Source of the DNA: Neopestalotiopsis rosae
Lineage: Eukaryota; Ascomycota; Sordariomycetes; Amphisphaeriales; Sporocadaceae
Direction of reading: 5' to 3'
Assembly (NCBI GenBank): GCA_023078685.1
Contig: JALGAS010000004.1
Location: 2,418,001 to 2,482,000, forward strand
Length of the DNA: 64,000 nt
Shown: positions 1 through 10,650 of the stretch, in pieces
Position numbering within the stretch: position 1 is the stretch's first letter
Layout of the letters: every line of letters starts with the position of its first letter
The notes under the pieces: model-generated
The model's input: only the letters and a program-made list of their open reading frames with translations
What the model was told of the DNA's origin: nothing
The model's database searches: none
Translations under genes and position numbers: made by a program

Positions 1-2896
1 CGACTGTGAAGATGAAGAGATGTACAGCCTCAGTACCATCATGGCTACTACAGCCCCAGTGAAGCCCAAGGCCACGTCCAAGGTGGTGATCGTTGTGGCG
101 CCACTGGAAAACGACTTATTCGGCGAGTGGCTCGAGTCTCTTAAACTCGCTATTGCCAAAGTCACCGGCCTTGAGCCAGGTGTGGAACCCCTCACATCCG
201 TGGTAGGTGAAAGTGAAAAAACATACGTATTCGTCGGCGAGATTGGCGGCGCTGTGCTGCCTACCCTCGATGAAGTCCAATTCGAGGCTATCCGGACCAT
301 CTGCACCCAGTCTAAGGGCGTGTTGTGGGTGACGCGTGGAGGGGCCATGGACAGTACAGACCCGCACCTCAGCCTAAGTCTCGGCTTTCTCCGGTCCATT
401 AGGAATGAATACAGCGGCAAGCGTCTGATATCGCTAGATCTGGATCCTGAATCAACACTGTGGGATACCGCATCAGCGGACCTCATTGCCAAGGTGTTCG
501 AGAAAGGTTTTGACGAGTCAATAGACGCGGGAGTCAATTGCACTATTGATTTCGAATTCGTTGAGCGTGGGCGTGTCGTGTGCGTTCCACGCTACCGCAA
601 AAATACGGCCCTGAACGAGGAGCTTTTTCCTCCAGCAGACGATGTGTCTTCTTCTCCCGAGTTGAAGTCGTTTGAGCAGCCCGGCCGGCCACTAAGGCTA
701 TCTGTCGGCACGCCAGGCTTTTTGGATACACTGGCATGGGACGACGACCCAGACGCAGGTCTTGAGCTGGATCCGGAGACGGTCGAGGTCGCACCGCGTG
801 CTTTCGGACTCAACTTCCGCGACGTCATGGTGGCCATGGGCCAGCTACAAAGCTCTCTGATGGGCTTCGAATGTGCTGGCCACGTTGTGCGCGTCGGGTC
901 CGCGGTCAAGGGTTTCAAACCCGGCGACCGTGTGGCGATGCTGCTGCGCGGCTACTACGGCAATCTCTCCCGCGTTCACTGGACGAGCGTCGTACATATA
1001 CCCGAAGATATGACCTTTGAGATAGCTGCTAGTTTGCCCGTGTCGTACTGCACAGCTTACGTGTCCGTATACTCACACGCGCGGTTGCAAAAGAACGAAA
1101 CCATTTTGATTCACGCCGCAAGTGGTGCATTTGGACAGGCTGCGCTCATGCTGGCCAAACATATCGGCGCTGAAATCTACGTAACTGTCGGCACACCGTC
1201 TAAGCGCAAGTTTATTATTGAACACTACAACATCGAGCCTGAGCGCATATTTAGTAGCAGGGACACCTCATTCGCGGCCGACCTCCTTGCAGCAACCAAC
1301 GGCCGTGGAGTGGACGTTGTCCTCAACTCACTTGCTGGCTCACTTCTGCAGGAGAGTTTCAACTGTCTAGCCCCGTTCGGACGCTTCATCGAGATTGGTA
1401 AGCGTGATCTGGAACTCAACTCTCAGCTAGCTATGGGTGCCTTTACGCGGGCTGTCAGCTTCACATCTGTCGATCTGCTGGCTTTTGGCAGAGAAAAAGG
1501 CCCCGAGACACAGATCGTGTTTCAAGAGGTCATGCGCCTCTTCCGTGAGAAGGCCATCAAGCCGGTGCAACCAATCACTGTGTACTCTGTGTCTGAGATC
1601 GACCGCAGCTACCGCTTGATGCAAGCAGGCAAGCATATGGGCAAAATTGTCACCGAAATGAGGCCCGACGCACTGGTCCCTGTTCTTCCACAGAAACGAA
1701 CAACAAGACTTCGCGAAGATGGCTCATACTTGATTGTTGGCGGCCTCGGAGGCATCGGAAGCTCTGTCTGCCACTGGTTGGTGGCACAAGGAGCACGAAA
1801 CCTCATCATCGTGTCGCGGAGAAAGAACGCCGAATCCAGCAACAAGAATCTAATCGACGAGCTTCAGAACAAAGGCTGTAGGGTAGAAGTGCTCACATGC
1901 GATGTGACAGATGAGTCTCAGGTATTCAGTGCCGTAAAACTTTGTACAGAAGAGCTAAAATTGCCTCCCATCAGAGGCATAATCCAGGCAGCCATGGTAC
2001 TCAAGGTATGTGCAAATAACCCCCAACAAGATACACCTGCTTACGTGAGTGAATAGGATACAATTCTGGAACGCATGGTGCTACAGGACTACACGGCCAG
2101 TTTGCGACCCAAAATGCAGGGAACATGGAATCTGCACACGCAGACTCTGTCCCAACCACTGGATTTCTTCATCATGCTGTCTTCACTTGTTGGGCAAACA
2201 GGCAACGCCAGCCAAAGCGCTTACTCTGCTGGTGGAGCTTTCCAAGACGCGTTGGCACGACACCGTGTTGCGCTTGGATTGCCGGCCGTGGCCATCGATC
2301 TCGGCCAGGTCAAGTCTGTCGGCTACCTTTCCGAGGCGGAAGACAGCATGGCAGAGCGACTGCTAAAGTTGGGTTTCAGCTTGCTGAGCGAGCACGACGT
2401 GCTTGCGGCGCTCGGGGCTGCCGTACGGTCGCCGCATGCCGCATTGATGGTCATGGGACTCAACGTGGGTAACGGCAAGCATTGGGAGGACGCCCCTTTC
2501 CTGGCACACGATGCACGCTTCAGCGGTTTGCGCGGCCGCGACGGAACGTCTGCTTCTGCGGGTGCGAAGACGGGACTCACAGACTTGGCAGCCAAGATCG
2601 CGGCAGCGGCGACGCTGGAGAGCGCAGCTGCGTCAGTGGTCGAGGTCATTACCAAGAAGTTGGTTGATATCTTTATGACTCCCGAGGAGGAGATCGATGC
2701 AACGAAACCCTTGTCTGCTTACGGCGTGGACAGCCTCGTAGCCGTGGAGCTGCGGAATATGTTGGCTTCCCGAGCATCGGCTGACGTGACAATCTTCGAC
2801 ATCATGCACAGCGGCGCCATTAAAGCACTAGCAATGATTGTTGCTTCGAAAAGCAGTCATATTGATCCGTCTGTGTTGGTCAATGGGAGTGAATAG
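1..2896 (+). CDS. Highly reducing polyketide synthase, C-terminal part (psi-KR, ER, KR, ACP); 5' end outside window
   Basis: The reading frame is open from base 2, so the KS, AT and DH domains lie upstream. A phase-0 intron at 2006-2056 (51 bp, gtatgt...atag) joins AAMVLK to DTILERM. Domain order: a structural pseudo-KR (about residues 10-190 of the visible part), an enoyl reductase (about 225-560; LNFRDVMVAMG and the nucleotide-binding segment HAASGAFGQAA), a ketoreductase (GGLGGIGSS, then MLSSLVGQ and AYSAGGAF) and an ACP with GVDSLVAVELRN, whose Ser takes phosphopantetheine. The protein stops soon after the ACP, so no TE, reductase or transferase domain is present for release. Two deviations: the KR catalytic Tyr is followed by S-A-G-G where Y-x-x-x-N is usual, and the ER glycine motif reads GAFG instead of GGVG. 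The thioesterase at 8801-9855 is a possible trans-acting partner (inference). The assignment to the HR-PKS class is secure; the product is unknown. Confidence 0.95.
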
Positions 2897-4535
2897 TCGA
2901 AGCTTAGGACGCTGATCTGTTTTGCAATGATAGCTGAGCACCTGCCGTTTTGAAAGCTACGTGCTGAGCATGAAGCAAACCCTAGTCTCTACCTGGGGAA
3001 TTAGAACAGCACTAGAACTTATGAAATAGATCTCTCATCTTTTGTTTATTAGGAGTTTGTTAAATAAACGAATGCAGTTTTGTTCTAGGCTTGTGGGAGG
3101 AAAGTATATTGTACATATTTTCGAATAATTATACCTCTCAATGTTCAGAGACCCGTCTTGAAGTGCCAACTTCTGTGGCGTGCTCGCATGCAAATCTGTG
3201 TCAACCTTTGCCCATCCACTGTCCCTGAGTCACACCCCTAACAACAACAACAACAAAGAAAGAAATAATCCCAGAGGAGCAGAAGGCATTGCCCCATTAT
3301 TACATTTTATCTGTGCTCTAGGTAATTGTGAGCTAGTACTAGCATACCGGAAAACACGCCAAAATTAGGAGTTCATAAGGCAGAAGCCGCTGAAACTTAG
3401 TTTTAGTATTTTCTTTGGTTAAGATTAGAGTTCCAGAGACGAGTGTTCCGTGCAGTTACGGCTCCCGGTAAAGGCGACGAGCTTTTAACCATGGCCATTC
3501 TGGTAGCATCGCTTCGCTTATCAAACTTGGTTGTTTAGAGTAGCGAAATACATCTCCCTCTACTGATAATAAATGTCTCGAGTCTCTTTTCAGTCGGTTA
3601 GTGTCACGGGCTACGGCCCGGTAAGTGGCCTCGGCCACCCTCGGCTGATGCCGTTTGCACGGACCCGGAGCTCGGACCCTTTTCAAGACACTAAAAGGGG
3701 CTTGATTAAAACGAAAGGACTCTCTTTCCTTTCCTCCTTTCGCTATATTTAGAATGCTTGTATATAAGGAGGTGGGGAAAGACAATAATTACTGCGACTG
3801 AGTTAAGCCAAGCGACGGAATGCAAGATGCAACACTGAGATTACAGACTAAATTTACTATAATGAAGACAAACTGAATGACCAATTAACCTAGGAAGATG
3901 CATTTCTCAGGTTGTAACTTATTCCTGAATTCCTGCATCGCGCTGGTGAAATGTTGGGCGGCGTTGTCGGCTGGGCAAAGAGCAAGTCAGGTTAGATATA
4001 ACGCATAAAATGCGTACTCGAATGTGCACAGTGGAGTCTTTGTGGGCTGATGGCATGAGAAAGGTAGCGAATCCCTGGCGACATGCTCGTCGACCGTTGG
4101 AATGCAAACTAAATCCTGTGAGATCCTAACGTCTGTCGGTTAGCATAACTAATCGACGTGCAGTGTTGCTCTGTTGGAACTTTCCTGTAGGTGATCCTAC
4201 TGATGACACATTCCAATACATAGATCGAACGTCGGCCACAGATGGACGGATCTGGAAGAGTCTGACCATACCAACACTCAAAAGTCCATAGTCGTAACGC
4301 CTTGCCAAGCCCTCTACCCGATACCCGTAACCTCCGAACGGCATGTTGGGCGAAGGAATCTCCTCGCAAACACAGTTCAGAGGCCCAGACCATTACACGC
4401 CACTTACGATTTGGTGCCTTCCCGACAGCTTTGAGCGCTCTGCATGTTACTGGCCATCCATACGTTGTAGGATTCCATGTAGAATCTGCTTGATTTTGAG
4501 TCTTCTTGTCCACAAGCCAGGATACTTTTCAGCAT
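2897..4535. other. Intergenic, 1.6 kb; possible decayed LTR fragment around 3450-3790
   Basis: No gene recognised; the short ORFs here look random. A short (aac)n tract lies at about 3242-3260. The stretch around 3450-3790 differs from its surroundings: it holds a GC-rich hairpin at 3607-3620 (cgggc-tacg-gcccg), a pyrimidine run and a TATATAAGGA box near 3762. The block starting TGTCACGGGC at 3602 could be an old retrotransposon LTR, but I found no target duplication and no second copy. Confidence 0.4.
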
Positions 4536-6098
4536 TCATCCACGTTTCCAAAATGGCATGTGCGGATTTTCCCAATCTGGCCGTGCAGCTTTGCCGCTGT
4601 CAAACAGATGTTGCGCGGAGAAGCCCCAAGAATTTGCCATAGTCCAAGCTGTTTTGCCAGCGGATTGTCGCTTGACCCAGTCAATCAGACCTTCATTTGG
4701 ATTTCGTACGGAAGCCAGGTAGTGTAGCGGTGTATTTCCGTGGATATCTTGAGCCTGGACCTCCTCGTTCGGTAGAATGCCCACGAGATAGCGTATTACC
4801 TCTTCCTGCTCCTCCATCTGACAAGGAGGAACGTCATGGAAGCGTGGGCTACGACTTGAATAACCTCCCCTACTGCCCCCAGCGCGTCTCCCAGATGAGA
4901 CCCGGGCTGAGATTTGTAGCTGTAGAGGCATCCAGGTGGTGTCGAGCGTTCTAAAATCATGAACAGACATGTAGCATTGCGGCGAGTGCATGTTTAGAAA
5001 TGTGTCATTGAGTGGAAGACTAGCCACATGCAAGAGATTATGTCCGAGAGCAGTTTTGGGGATATCATGTCGCGCAGAATCCTCCGTCCCACCATATCGA
5101 CCTAGTACATGCTTAATCCAGTCCAGGTCAAGTGTTGCGACCGCAAAGTGAACAAGATGACATTCGTATACTGGTGTTATGAGTGACATATGAGCTAGGG
5201 GAGCCACGGAAGCCATCATGTCGAACTCAGCTCCCCACTTCGTCGCAACAGCATATGATAAGGCGTTCCAGGACCGAGTCACGAGGCTGCTGGGAAACAA
5301 ACCAGGTTTATGACCACGTTCCAACAGAAATCGCAACATGTCCTGGTTTTGGTTTCCGACAGCTACCCAGAGTGGTGGAGCGACTGCCCATAACGAAGGC
5401 ACCCCAGCCGCTTGACCATTCAAGATACCATCACCCCTCCAGGCAGATTCATCAGCGCCATGCTCGATGAGCTGCAAATAAAGCAACTTATCTCCAACCG
5501 CAGTGGCGGCAGTAAGGCTCGACAGCGGGTTGTTTGTGGGGAAGTCCGTCATGGGAAAGTCAACCTCGGCCCAAAATCGAGCTCTGCTTGTTCTTCGCAG
5601 CTTCAGCTCAGCGTGTGTCAAAGCGGCCGCCTGACTGATGGCCAGATCAGTGTCGTCATCAGATCTCTGGAGATTGCTCAACACATCTGCTCGGTTGGGT
5701 AGATGACAACCGCCCGTCAGTGTCAGCTCACTGGGACGACCCCGAATGAATCTCGAACTCGCATTCAGAAAACACCAGTCTGGGAATCCATTGGGATTAG
5801 CCCCGTGCTCCAGCAACAGCTTTGCGTTGGTCGGCAGGCACGCCAAGATGGCATTGGTAAGTGCGCTCTCCCAAGGGTTATTCAGAGGCCCGACTATATA
5901 ATTGGTTGCTGGAAATCCGGCCTTGAGCAGACCACGCAGGATGCGGCTGTTAGAGAGGCGCGCTGCTCGTTGTACGGGGCCGGGTATTTCAACGTCGCAT
6001 CCTTCGCTGGTCTGCTCGAGAGCGGCAAGGACATCTGGCGGCGGCACATACTCGGCGGCTGGGTCCGACGGCGGGATCAAAAGAGGGCCTGGCGGCAT
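4536..6098 (-). CDS. Ankyrin-repeat protein, 520 aa
   Basis: Single-exon ORF. Ankyrin-type helices recur: LLEHGANPNG (about residue 93), LIEHGADESAW (about 215), LLERGHKPG (about 265) and a clear C-terminal unit with DIHGNTPLHYLAS (about 455). Intervening units are degenerate. A low-complexity Arg/Gly/Ser stretch (SSGRRAGGSRGGYSSRSPR) precedes the C-terminal repeats. No signal peptide, membrane segment or N-terminal effector domain (HET, NACHT, kinase) is visible, so a cytosolic or nuclear protein-binding role is likely but the partner is unknown. The protein begins with a Pro-rich segment (MPPGPLLIPPSDP). The start is the first Met of the ORF. The stop is TGA at 4536-4538. Fungal ankyrin proteins of this kind are numerous and poorly characterised. 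Confidence 0.8.
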   Translation of the reverse strand: MPPGPLLIPPSDPAAEYVPPPDVLAALEQTSEGCDVEIPGPVQRAARLSNSRILRGLLKAGFPATNYIVGPLNNPWESALTNAILACLPTNAKLLLEHGANPNGFPDWCFLNASSRFIRGRPSELTLTGGCHLPNRADVLSNLQRSDDDTDLAISQAAALTHAELKLRRTSRARFWAEVDFPMTDFPTNNPLSSLTAATAVGDKLLYLQLIEHGADESAWRGDGILNGQAAGVPSLWAVAPPLWVAVGNQNQDMLRFLLERGHKPGLFPSSLVTRSWNALSYAVATKWGAEFDMMASVAPLAHMSLITPVYECHLVHFAVATLDLDWIKHVLGRYGGTEDSARHDIPKTALGHNLLHVASLPLNDTFLNMHSPQCYMSVHDFRTLDTTWMPLQLQISARVSSGRRAGGSRGGYSSRSPRFHDVPPCQMEEQEEVIRYLVGILPNEEVQAQDIHGNTPLHYLASVRNPNEGLIDWVKRQSAGKTAWTMANSWGFSAQHLFDSGKAARPDWENPHMPFWKRG

Positions 6099-6703
6099 TT
6101 CCTAAGATCAAGAACGATGTCTTGTTCCATGAAAAATTCGTATGTCTGCAGGCAATATGTGATGGTGGATGTAGGGTGAAGTCTGATCTAGGCAGAAGAG
6201 TACTAGGTTAGGTTAGGTGTGCAAGGGTGCTAAACGGGATTGCGGGGCTGCATTATGAGCAATCCGGATACCTGCACGACGCCTCTCATAGCGCCACATG
6301 TTTGCAGAATGACCCTTGTGAATTTGAGCCGTTTTGCCAATATGTTTTTGCTAATGATGTTGAATTGTAAGCACCATAAATTCTAACTATAAACCCCAAC
6401 TCCGTGCCTGTAATCCTGTAAAGCGAGCGCCACAATTCCACTCATCACCATCTTGCGGCACTTTGCATGTAGAGGTTCTGAGAATTCAAGGACAAAGGGA
6501 AATGAAACGAGCAAATAACTCAATCTCTGCTGATCGCTGAATTCAAGACAGTGACGAAGAACTTAAAGTTCAGTATGACTCCTCGAGGCTTGAGGCGCAC
6601 GGCCATTGCCTGAAAGTTCAGACTAAACAACAATACCAATCATATCTCCCGAGGACTTTGCTGCCAGAACGAGACACACGCCAACACTGCATGGCCGTTT
6701 CCT
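6099..6703. other. Intergenic, 0.6 kb
   Basis: Shared region between the start of the ankyrin gene and the 3' end of the lectin gene, both on the minus strand. Nothing recognisable apart from a short tract at about 6198-6218 (aggttaggttagg). Confidence 0.5.
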
Positions 6704-7488
6704 TTAGGATGGCGCTACGGTAATAACCTTCCAGTGCTGGTGCGAGTTGTCAGAATAGCCACCGTCACCTCTGAGATCCCAACCACCGATGAAGGTCCTA
6801 TCAAAGAAAACACAAGTCAGATCGTTTTTTCCCTACTCATCTGACATTATTGCTGGACATCTTACCCGTTCGCCTTACCTCCATGAAAGAGGTCAATATA
6901 TGTGCCGGCCTCAATGTTCCTGATACTAGCCGGCCAGTCAGTATAGGTTACGCCATCATTAGGAATTTTCAAACTCACGTAAGGATATTCCCGCCGGGAT
7001 CAGAGGTCACGAATCGCCAGCGTTGGTGGGGGTTTCCGAGATCATGGCCCTCCCACCCGACGATAGGAGTTGATTCGGCCTCCTCCCCGAAAAACAGGTC
7101 CATGTAAGCTATCGAATGTGATGAGTAATATGTCAAGAAGTCAATGACCAATATTTCTTTTGAGGAGACTCACTTCCAGAGGCCTTGTTCTTGATCATGT
7201 AGATAGGCCAAGGGCCAGTCGTGCCGACTTGCTGAAGTTGCCATTTCTGGTTGTCTCCACCATGGCACTGCCATCCGGTAATACGTACATTGTTTCCAGA
7301 TTGACCTATTAAATAACAATGAGAAAATAAAACGATCCTTTCTTTTCCCTGGGGATCGGCAGGATAGGCTTACCACCGGACAGATCCATGCAAGTACCAG
7401 AGCCTAGGTTCATGAATGTAACAACAGATCCATCACCAATTGGTGGATTATGGCAAGTTGGAGACGATAAGTTGGTAATTGGTGACAT
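6704..7488 (-). CDS. Ricin-B-type (R-type) beta-trefoil lectin, 176 aa, five exons
   Basis: Rebuilt from five exons: 7488-7374, 7305-7174, 7108-6979, 6925-6866 and 6797-6704 (total 531 nt, frame closed at every junction, all GT-AG). The product is one complete beta-trefoil with three lobes, each carrying the QxW hallmark: NQKWQLQ, HQRWRFV and HQHWKVI. The lobe-start motif also repeats: TCMDLSGG, TYMDLFFG, TYIDLFHGG. R-type lectins bind galactose or GalNAc-containing glycans. No signal peptide is visible (MSPITNLSSPT...), so a cytoplasmic protein is expected, as for many fungal fruiting-body or defence lectins. The individual exons are too short to show up as long ORFs. In exon 4 the second of two nearby donors (gtaagatg at 6865) is needed to keep frame. 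Family assignment is strong; sugar specificity cannot be read. Confidence 0.85.
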
Positions 7489-8574
7489 ATTGAAAGATGA
7501 GAAATCTTTCTTGGGCGGTGAAAGTGCAGAAGATGTCAATGGTGAAAGATTTCTGTTGGAACAACAGTCGCAGTGGGGCGAAGAGAAATCCTTTTTATAT
7601 CGTAAGTAGGAGTCATTACTCGACGGAAAGATCGTACGATGCGTTTCACTTCCCGAAAAGGTGTCAACATGTACCTTACTTCGTGATGGCTGGTAACGAC
7701 GCAAAGTTAGTCGGCAAATAATTTATAAGGTATTGCAGATACGGGAGCAAGTGAGTCATCGAACGTTGATGTAGTTGGTCCGTTGAAGCACATCGCTCTT
7801 TTCACAATCTCTGCGCCAAGGAAGTCAGCTGATGACGGGCAAAACGTACGGCCAAGTACATGGAATATAGAGGTGGGCCTCGAAACAGAACATTTCTTTC
7901 GGGGCGGGCATGTAGGACATGGGAAATGAGTAGGTATATATGCCGATTGGCTAAATGGACTGCCAGGCGGAATTGGTGCTAGCTGGGAAGGGCCGGAAGA
8001 CGGAGAGGCAGTAGATGCCATAAAACCGTTAGGCCAAGAAACTATGTTGATTGATATTGTTTGTACCTTCTCTAACTCTGCATAAATCCCACCCAAACCA
8101 ACGGGCGGACCAGCTGCATCCAAAACTTAATGCCGACCACAAATGTTTAGGTGTGTGAAAGATGGAAGTACACCTAAATGTTGACACAACTCATCTCTCA
8201 GTAGTCTATTACAGGTTCATTCACGAAAGATACGTAAATTGGGGTAGGTGAGCGCGATTGTTCTTTCAGAACCCCGTACAAGCTGCCGTGACACGAGAGA
8301 GGGTTATGGTTAGGCTGGTCCTGAGCAGACTCAGAGAGGGTGCAGACTATGGTTGAGATGGTACTTGGGCAGTGTTAAAGGAGGTACAAATAACATCAAC
8401 TGACATGGTTTCTTGGCTTAACGGCTCCTCCGCATCTAGTTCCAGCCAATAGACACATGGATATCTTGATGTGTCATTTGTTTCTCGCCTAAATCTCTCA
8501 TCTGCAGAGAGATAACCTTTAGTGGCTTCTGCATCTATTTGAGCTCATTGCACCTTGCCATTCAAAGAAGGTTT
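7489..8574. other. Intergenic, 1.1 kb
   Basis: Upstream region of the lectin. A 138-codon minus-strand ORF (7707-8123), rich in Pro and Ser, has no recognisable motif and no convincing splice link to the lectin, so it is not annotated as a gene. Confidence 0.4.
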
Positions 8575-8734
8575 TGTGACGTGACGTAGTGGTAACTACC
8601 CACCACGGATCACCTGCTCGGGTATGTTAACTAGATAGCTCTGCAGCAATCTCTTTGTAGCTCTCTAGGATCAACCCGATCTTGTTTTGTTGCATTAACG
8701 ATCACTTCTTCCCTTCGTATTTGCTCCGAATAGA
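8575..8734 (+). repeat. Dispersed LTR-like repeat, diverged copy A
   Basis: About 150 bp starting TGTGACGTGACGTAG, homologous along its length to 54443-54598. Shared blocks include ATCACCTGCT, GATAGCTCT, TTGTAGCTCT, AGGATCAAC and ACGATCACTT. Copy A has no target duplication that I can see, so it is probably the older or a partly eroded copy. A solo LTR of a retrotransposon or another short interspersed element would explain it. Confidence 0.7.
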
Positions 8735-8800
8735 CGCGATTGGCGTATGAAATCACGAGAGAATTAGATAATCAAGCAGGATGAATTTCTGTCTTGTAAA

Positions 8801-9855
8801 CTATATTTGGGCTTGTTTGCGCTTGACGATGGCATCTTGGCTACAGTCCATCAAAATCTCGCCACTCGTAGCGCTCCAGAACCGTTGGTAGGTTGTGACG
8901 CGACTACCTTCGGCCCACGAGATACCGCTTTCACAAACCATCCATTCATCCATCCTCGCCATAGGGGCATGAAAGTTGATGTGACTATTCATTGTAGTGC
9001 TCATGGCCAGTGCTTGAGCTTGCTCTGGCATCGACTCCCAATCAGAAATCAATGACAGTTCCAAAAGGGAAATGTCGGACAGAAAAGCCATTGCAGCCAA
9101 GTGCGAGGTTCCAGAACGCACCGACCGCGATTCAGCACGAACGAAGGCGTGTCTACGGATCTGTATAGATTTGGTGTCTAACTTATCCAGAGGCAGGATC
9201 CGCCAATCGAATGGGTCCTCAGCGCCCACACCAAACCTTGATAGGCTCTCAAGACCCTCATCGCTCAACTGAAAAAGCTGCGGTAGTTCCTGCTTTGCGA
9301 TACTCTCGGGTTGGAGCCCACCTAGGTCAGGCAAGCACTCTGCGTACTTCAGGTCTTTCTTCTCGGCGTTGGCCGGCGTAGACAAGTCACGTCTTTGGTA
9401 AGAGATGATGGCCACATAGAGGCAAGGGCCGCCACTCTGGGTTGCCCGTACCACACGTGTGGCAGATGTGCGACCGTCCGAGATGCGCTCGACCTGGTAA
9501 TGAACTTGGCTGCTGGCCTGGACAGGGCGGAGGAACGAAGACTGCGACGAGAAGACATCGAAATGTGGCTGCACTGTTGCCGAGGCTGCAGAGATTGCTT
9601 GGCCGAGGAGGGAACCACCAAAAGCGGCTTCTCCAATTGGTTGCTGGATCAAAGGTCTATCTCATTGTTCAAGCAAATATTGTGAGCAATACTGATAAAT
9701 ACTTAGCAGTTAGATGGACTAGAAAGAAAACCAAGAGGGTCGAAATGAGAGATGGCTGGAGTTCGCACTCACCCCTGATTGACATAAACGTCAGGTCCAG
9801 AGGCAGACACCGGAGCCACTGAAGTGAGCACATCCAGAAGAGATGATGCAGCCAT
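8801..9855 (-). CDS. Acyl-CoA thioesterase, TesB/ACOT8-like double hotdog, 312 aa
   Basis: Exons 9855-9773 and 9656-8801, with a 116-bp intron (gtgagt...gatag). The first exon supplies MAASSLLDVLTSVAPV... and joins in frame to GPLIQQPIGEAAFGGSL. The AAFGGSLLGQA segment (about residue 40) is the first hotdog helix of the TesB family. The second hotdog begins around residue 215 and includes INFHAPMARMDEWMVCESG and the C-terminal strand with DCSQDAIV, where the family has its conserved Gln. The family hydrolyses acyl-CoA thioesters; fungal copies often sit in secondary-metabolite clusters. Here the gene lies 6 kb from a PKS that has no release domain, so a role in chain release or acyl-CoA recycling is plausible but unproven. 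No clear C-terminal peroxisomal SKL signal (it ends KQAQI). Confidence 0.88.
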
Positions 9856-10650
9856 GGGTACTGCTGGTGTCTTGCTGCATTGAACTTATGTCGCGCCGCT
9901 GGTATTGTCTTGAAGATCAAGCAGACAGAAGTTGCATGATCAATTGAAGAATGACACCTGGAGAGATTAGATTCGTTCTTCACTCCAGCTTGATAGTAGT
10001 GTTGCGCATCAAAGCCAGGTGAGAAAGCAATCTGTTAGAGACTCTCGTTGCCCCGCATCTTCGAATGTTGTTGGTCGCAGTTGCAGTGGACCTAGCAGGT
10101 CGGCCGCCCTGCTGTTGGAAGACAGCACGCACTGCAAGGACACGGTACTGTGCTTGGCGGCTGTAGCGCCATATCCCCTGTTTATACTGCAACATAGCGC
10201 TACACAAACGACCCAAAACACTGGGACAGTGCAAGCGATCGAGGCATCAAATTTGTCAGCAGTCTCTCCATATGGCAACTTTGTATACTACGTAGATCTA
10301 TACACTAGATCCGCCTTGGCAGGGGAACAAGCGCTGACCGGAAATGGCGTCATTGTAGCAGATTATAGTGTAATAAAGTAGTGCAAGTATATTGCTACCT
10401 ATTCCCATAATAGGCGGGGACCAAGGTAGTAAAGACTAAAACCCCGCACACCATCCCGCGGCTTCTTCTTCTCTTGACAAGACTGACTGGAAAATACTTG
10501 TGCCTTGCTTAATAATACAACCAAGCAATTGTAGATTATAAATACCAGCTGCGTGGGTATTTATAAATATCTGCAGCCAACGGAGGTGGTGTCCAGTGAA
10601 TATTATTTTGTCATCTCAACCACTTCTTTCCCGCAACTTGAATATCAGCC
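9856..10650. promoter_or_regulatory. Divergent intergenic region with TATA box before the MDR reductase
   Basis: Divergent promoter between the thioesterase (minus) and the reductase (plus). TATAAATA at 10537-10544, about 107 bp before the reductase ATG, is the best core promoter. A second AT-rich box (TTTATAAATA) follows at about 10560. No other structure seen. Confidence 0.5.

Noticed and set aside
3602..3790. Possible solo LTR starting TGTCACGGGC
   Set aside because: No target-site duplication, no matching 3' end and no second copy in the window; kept only as a remark on the intergenic region.
7707..8123. 138-codon minus-strand ORF upstream of the lectin
   Set aside because: Pro/Ser-rich without motif; lectin similarity and a good ATG begin at 7488, and no splice site links the two convincingly.
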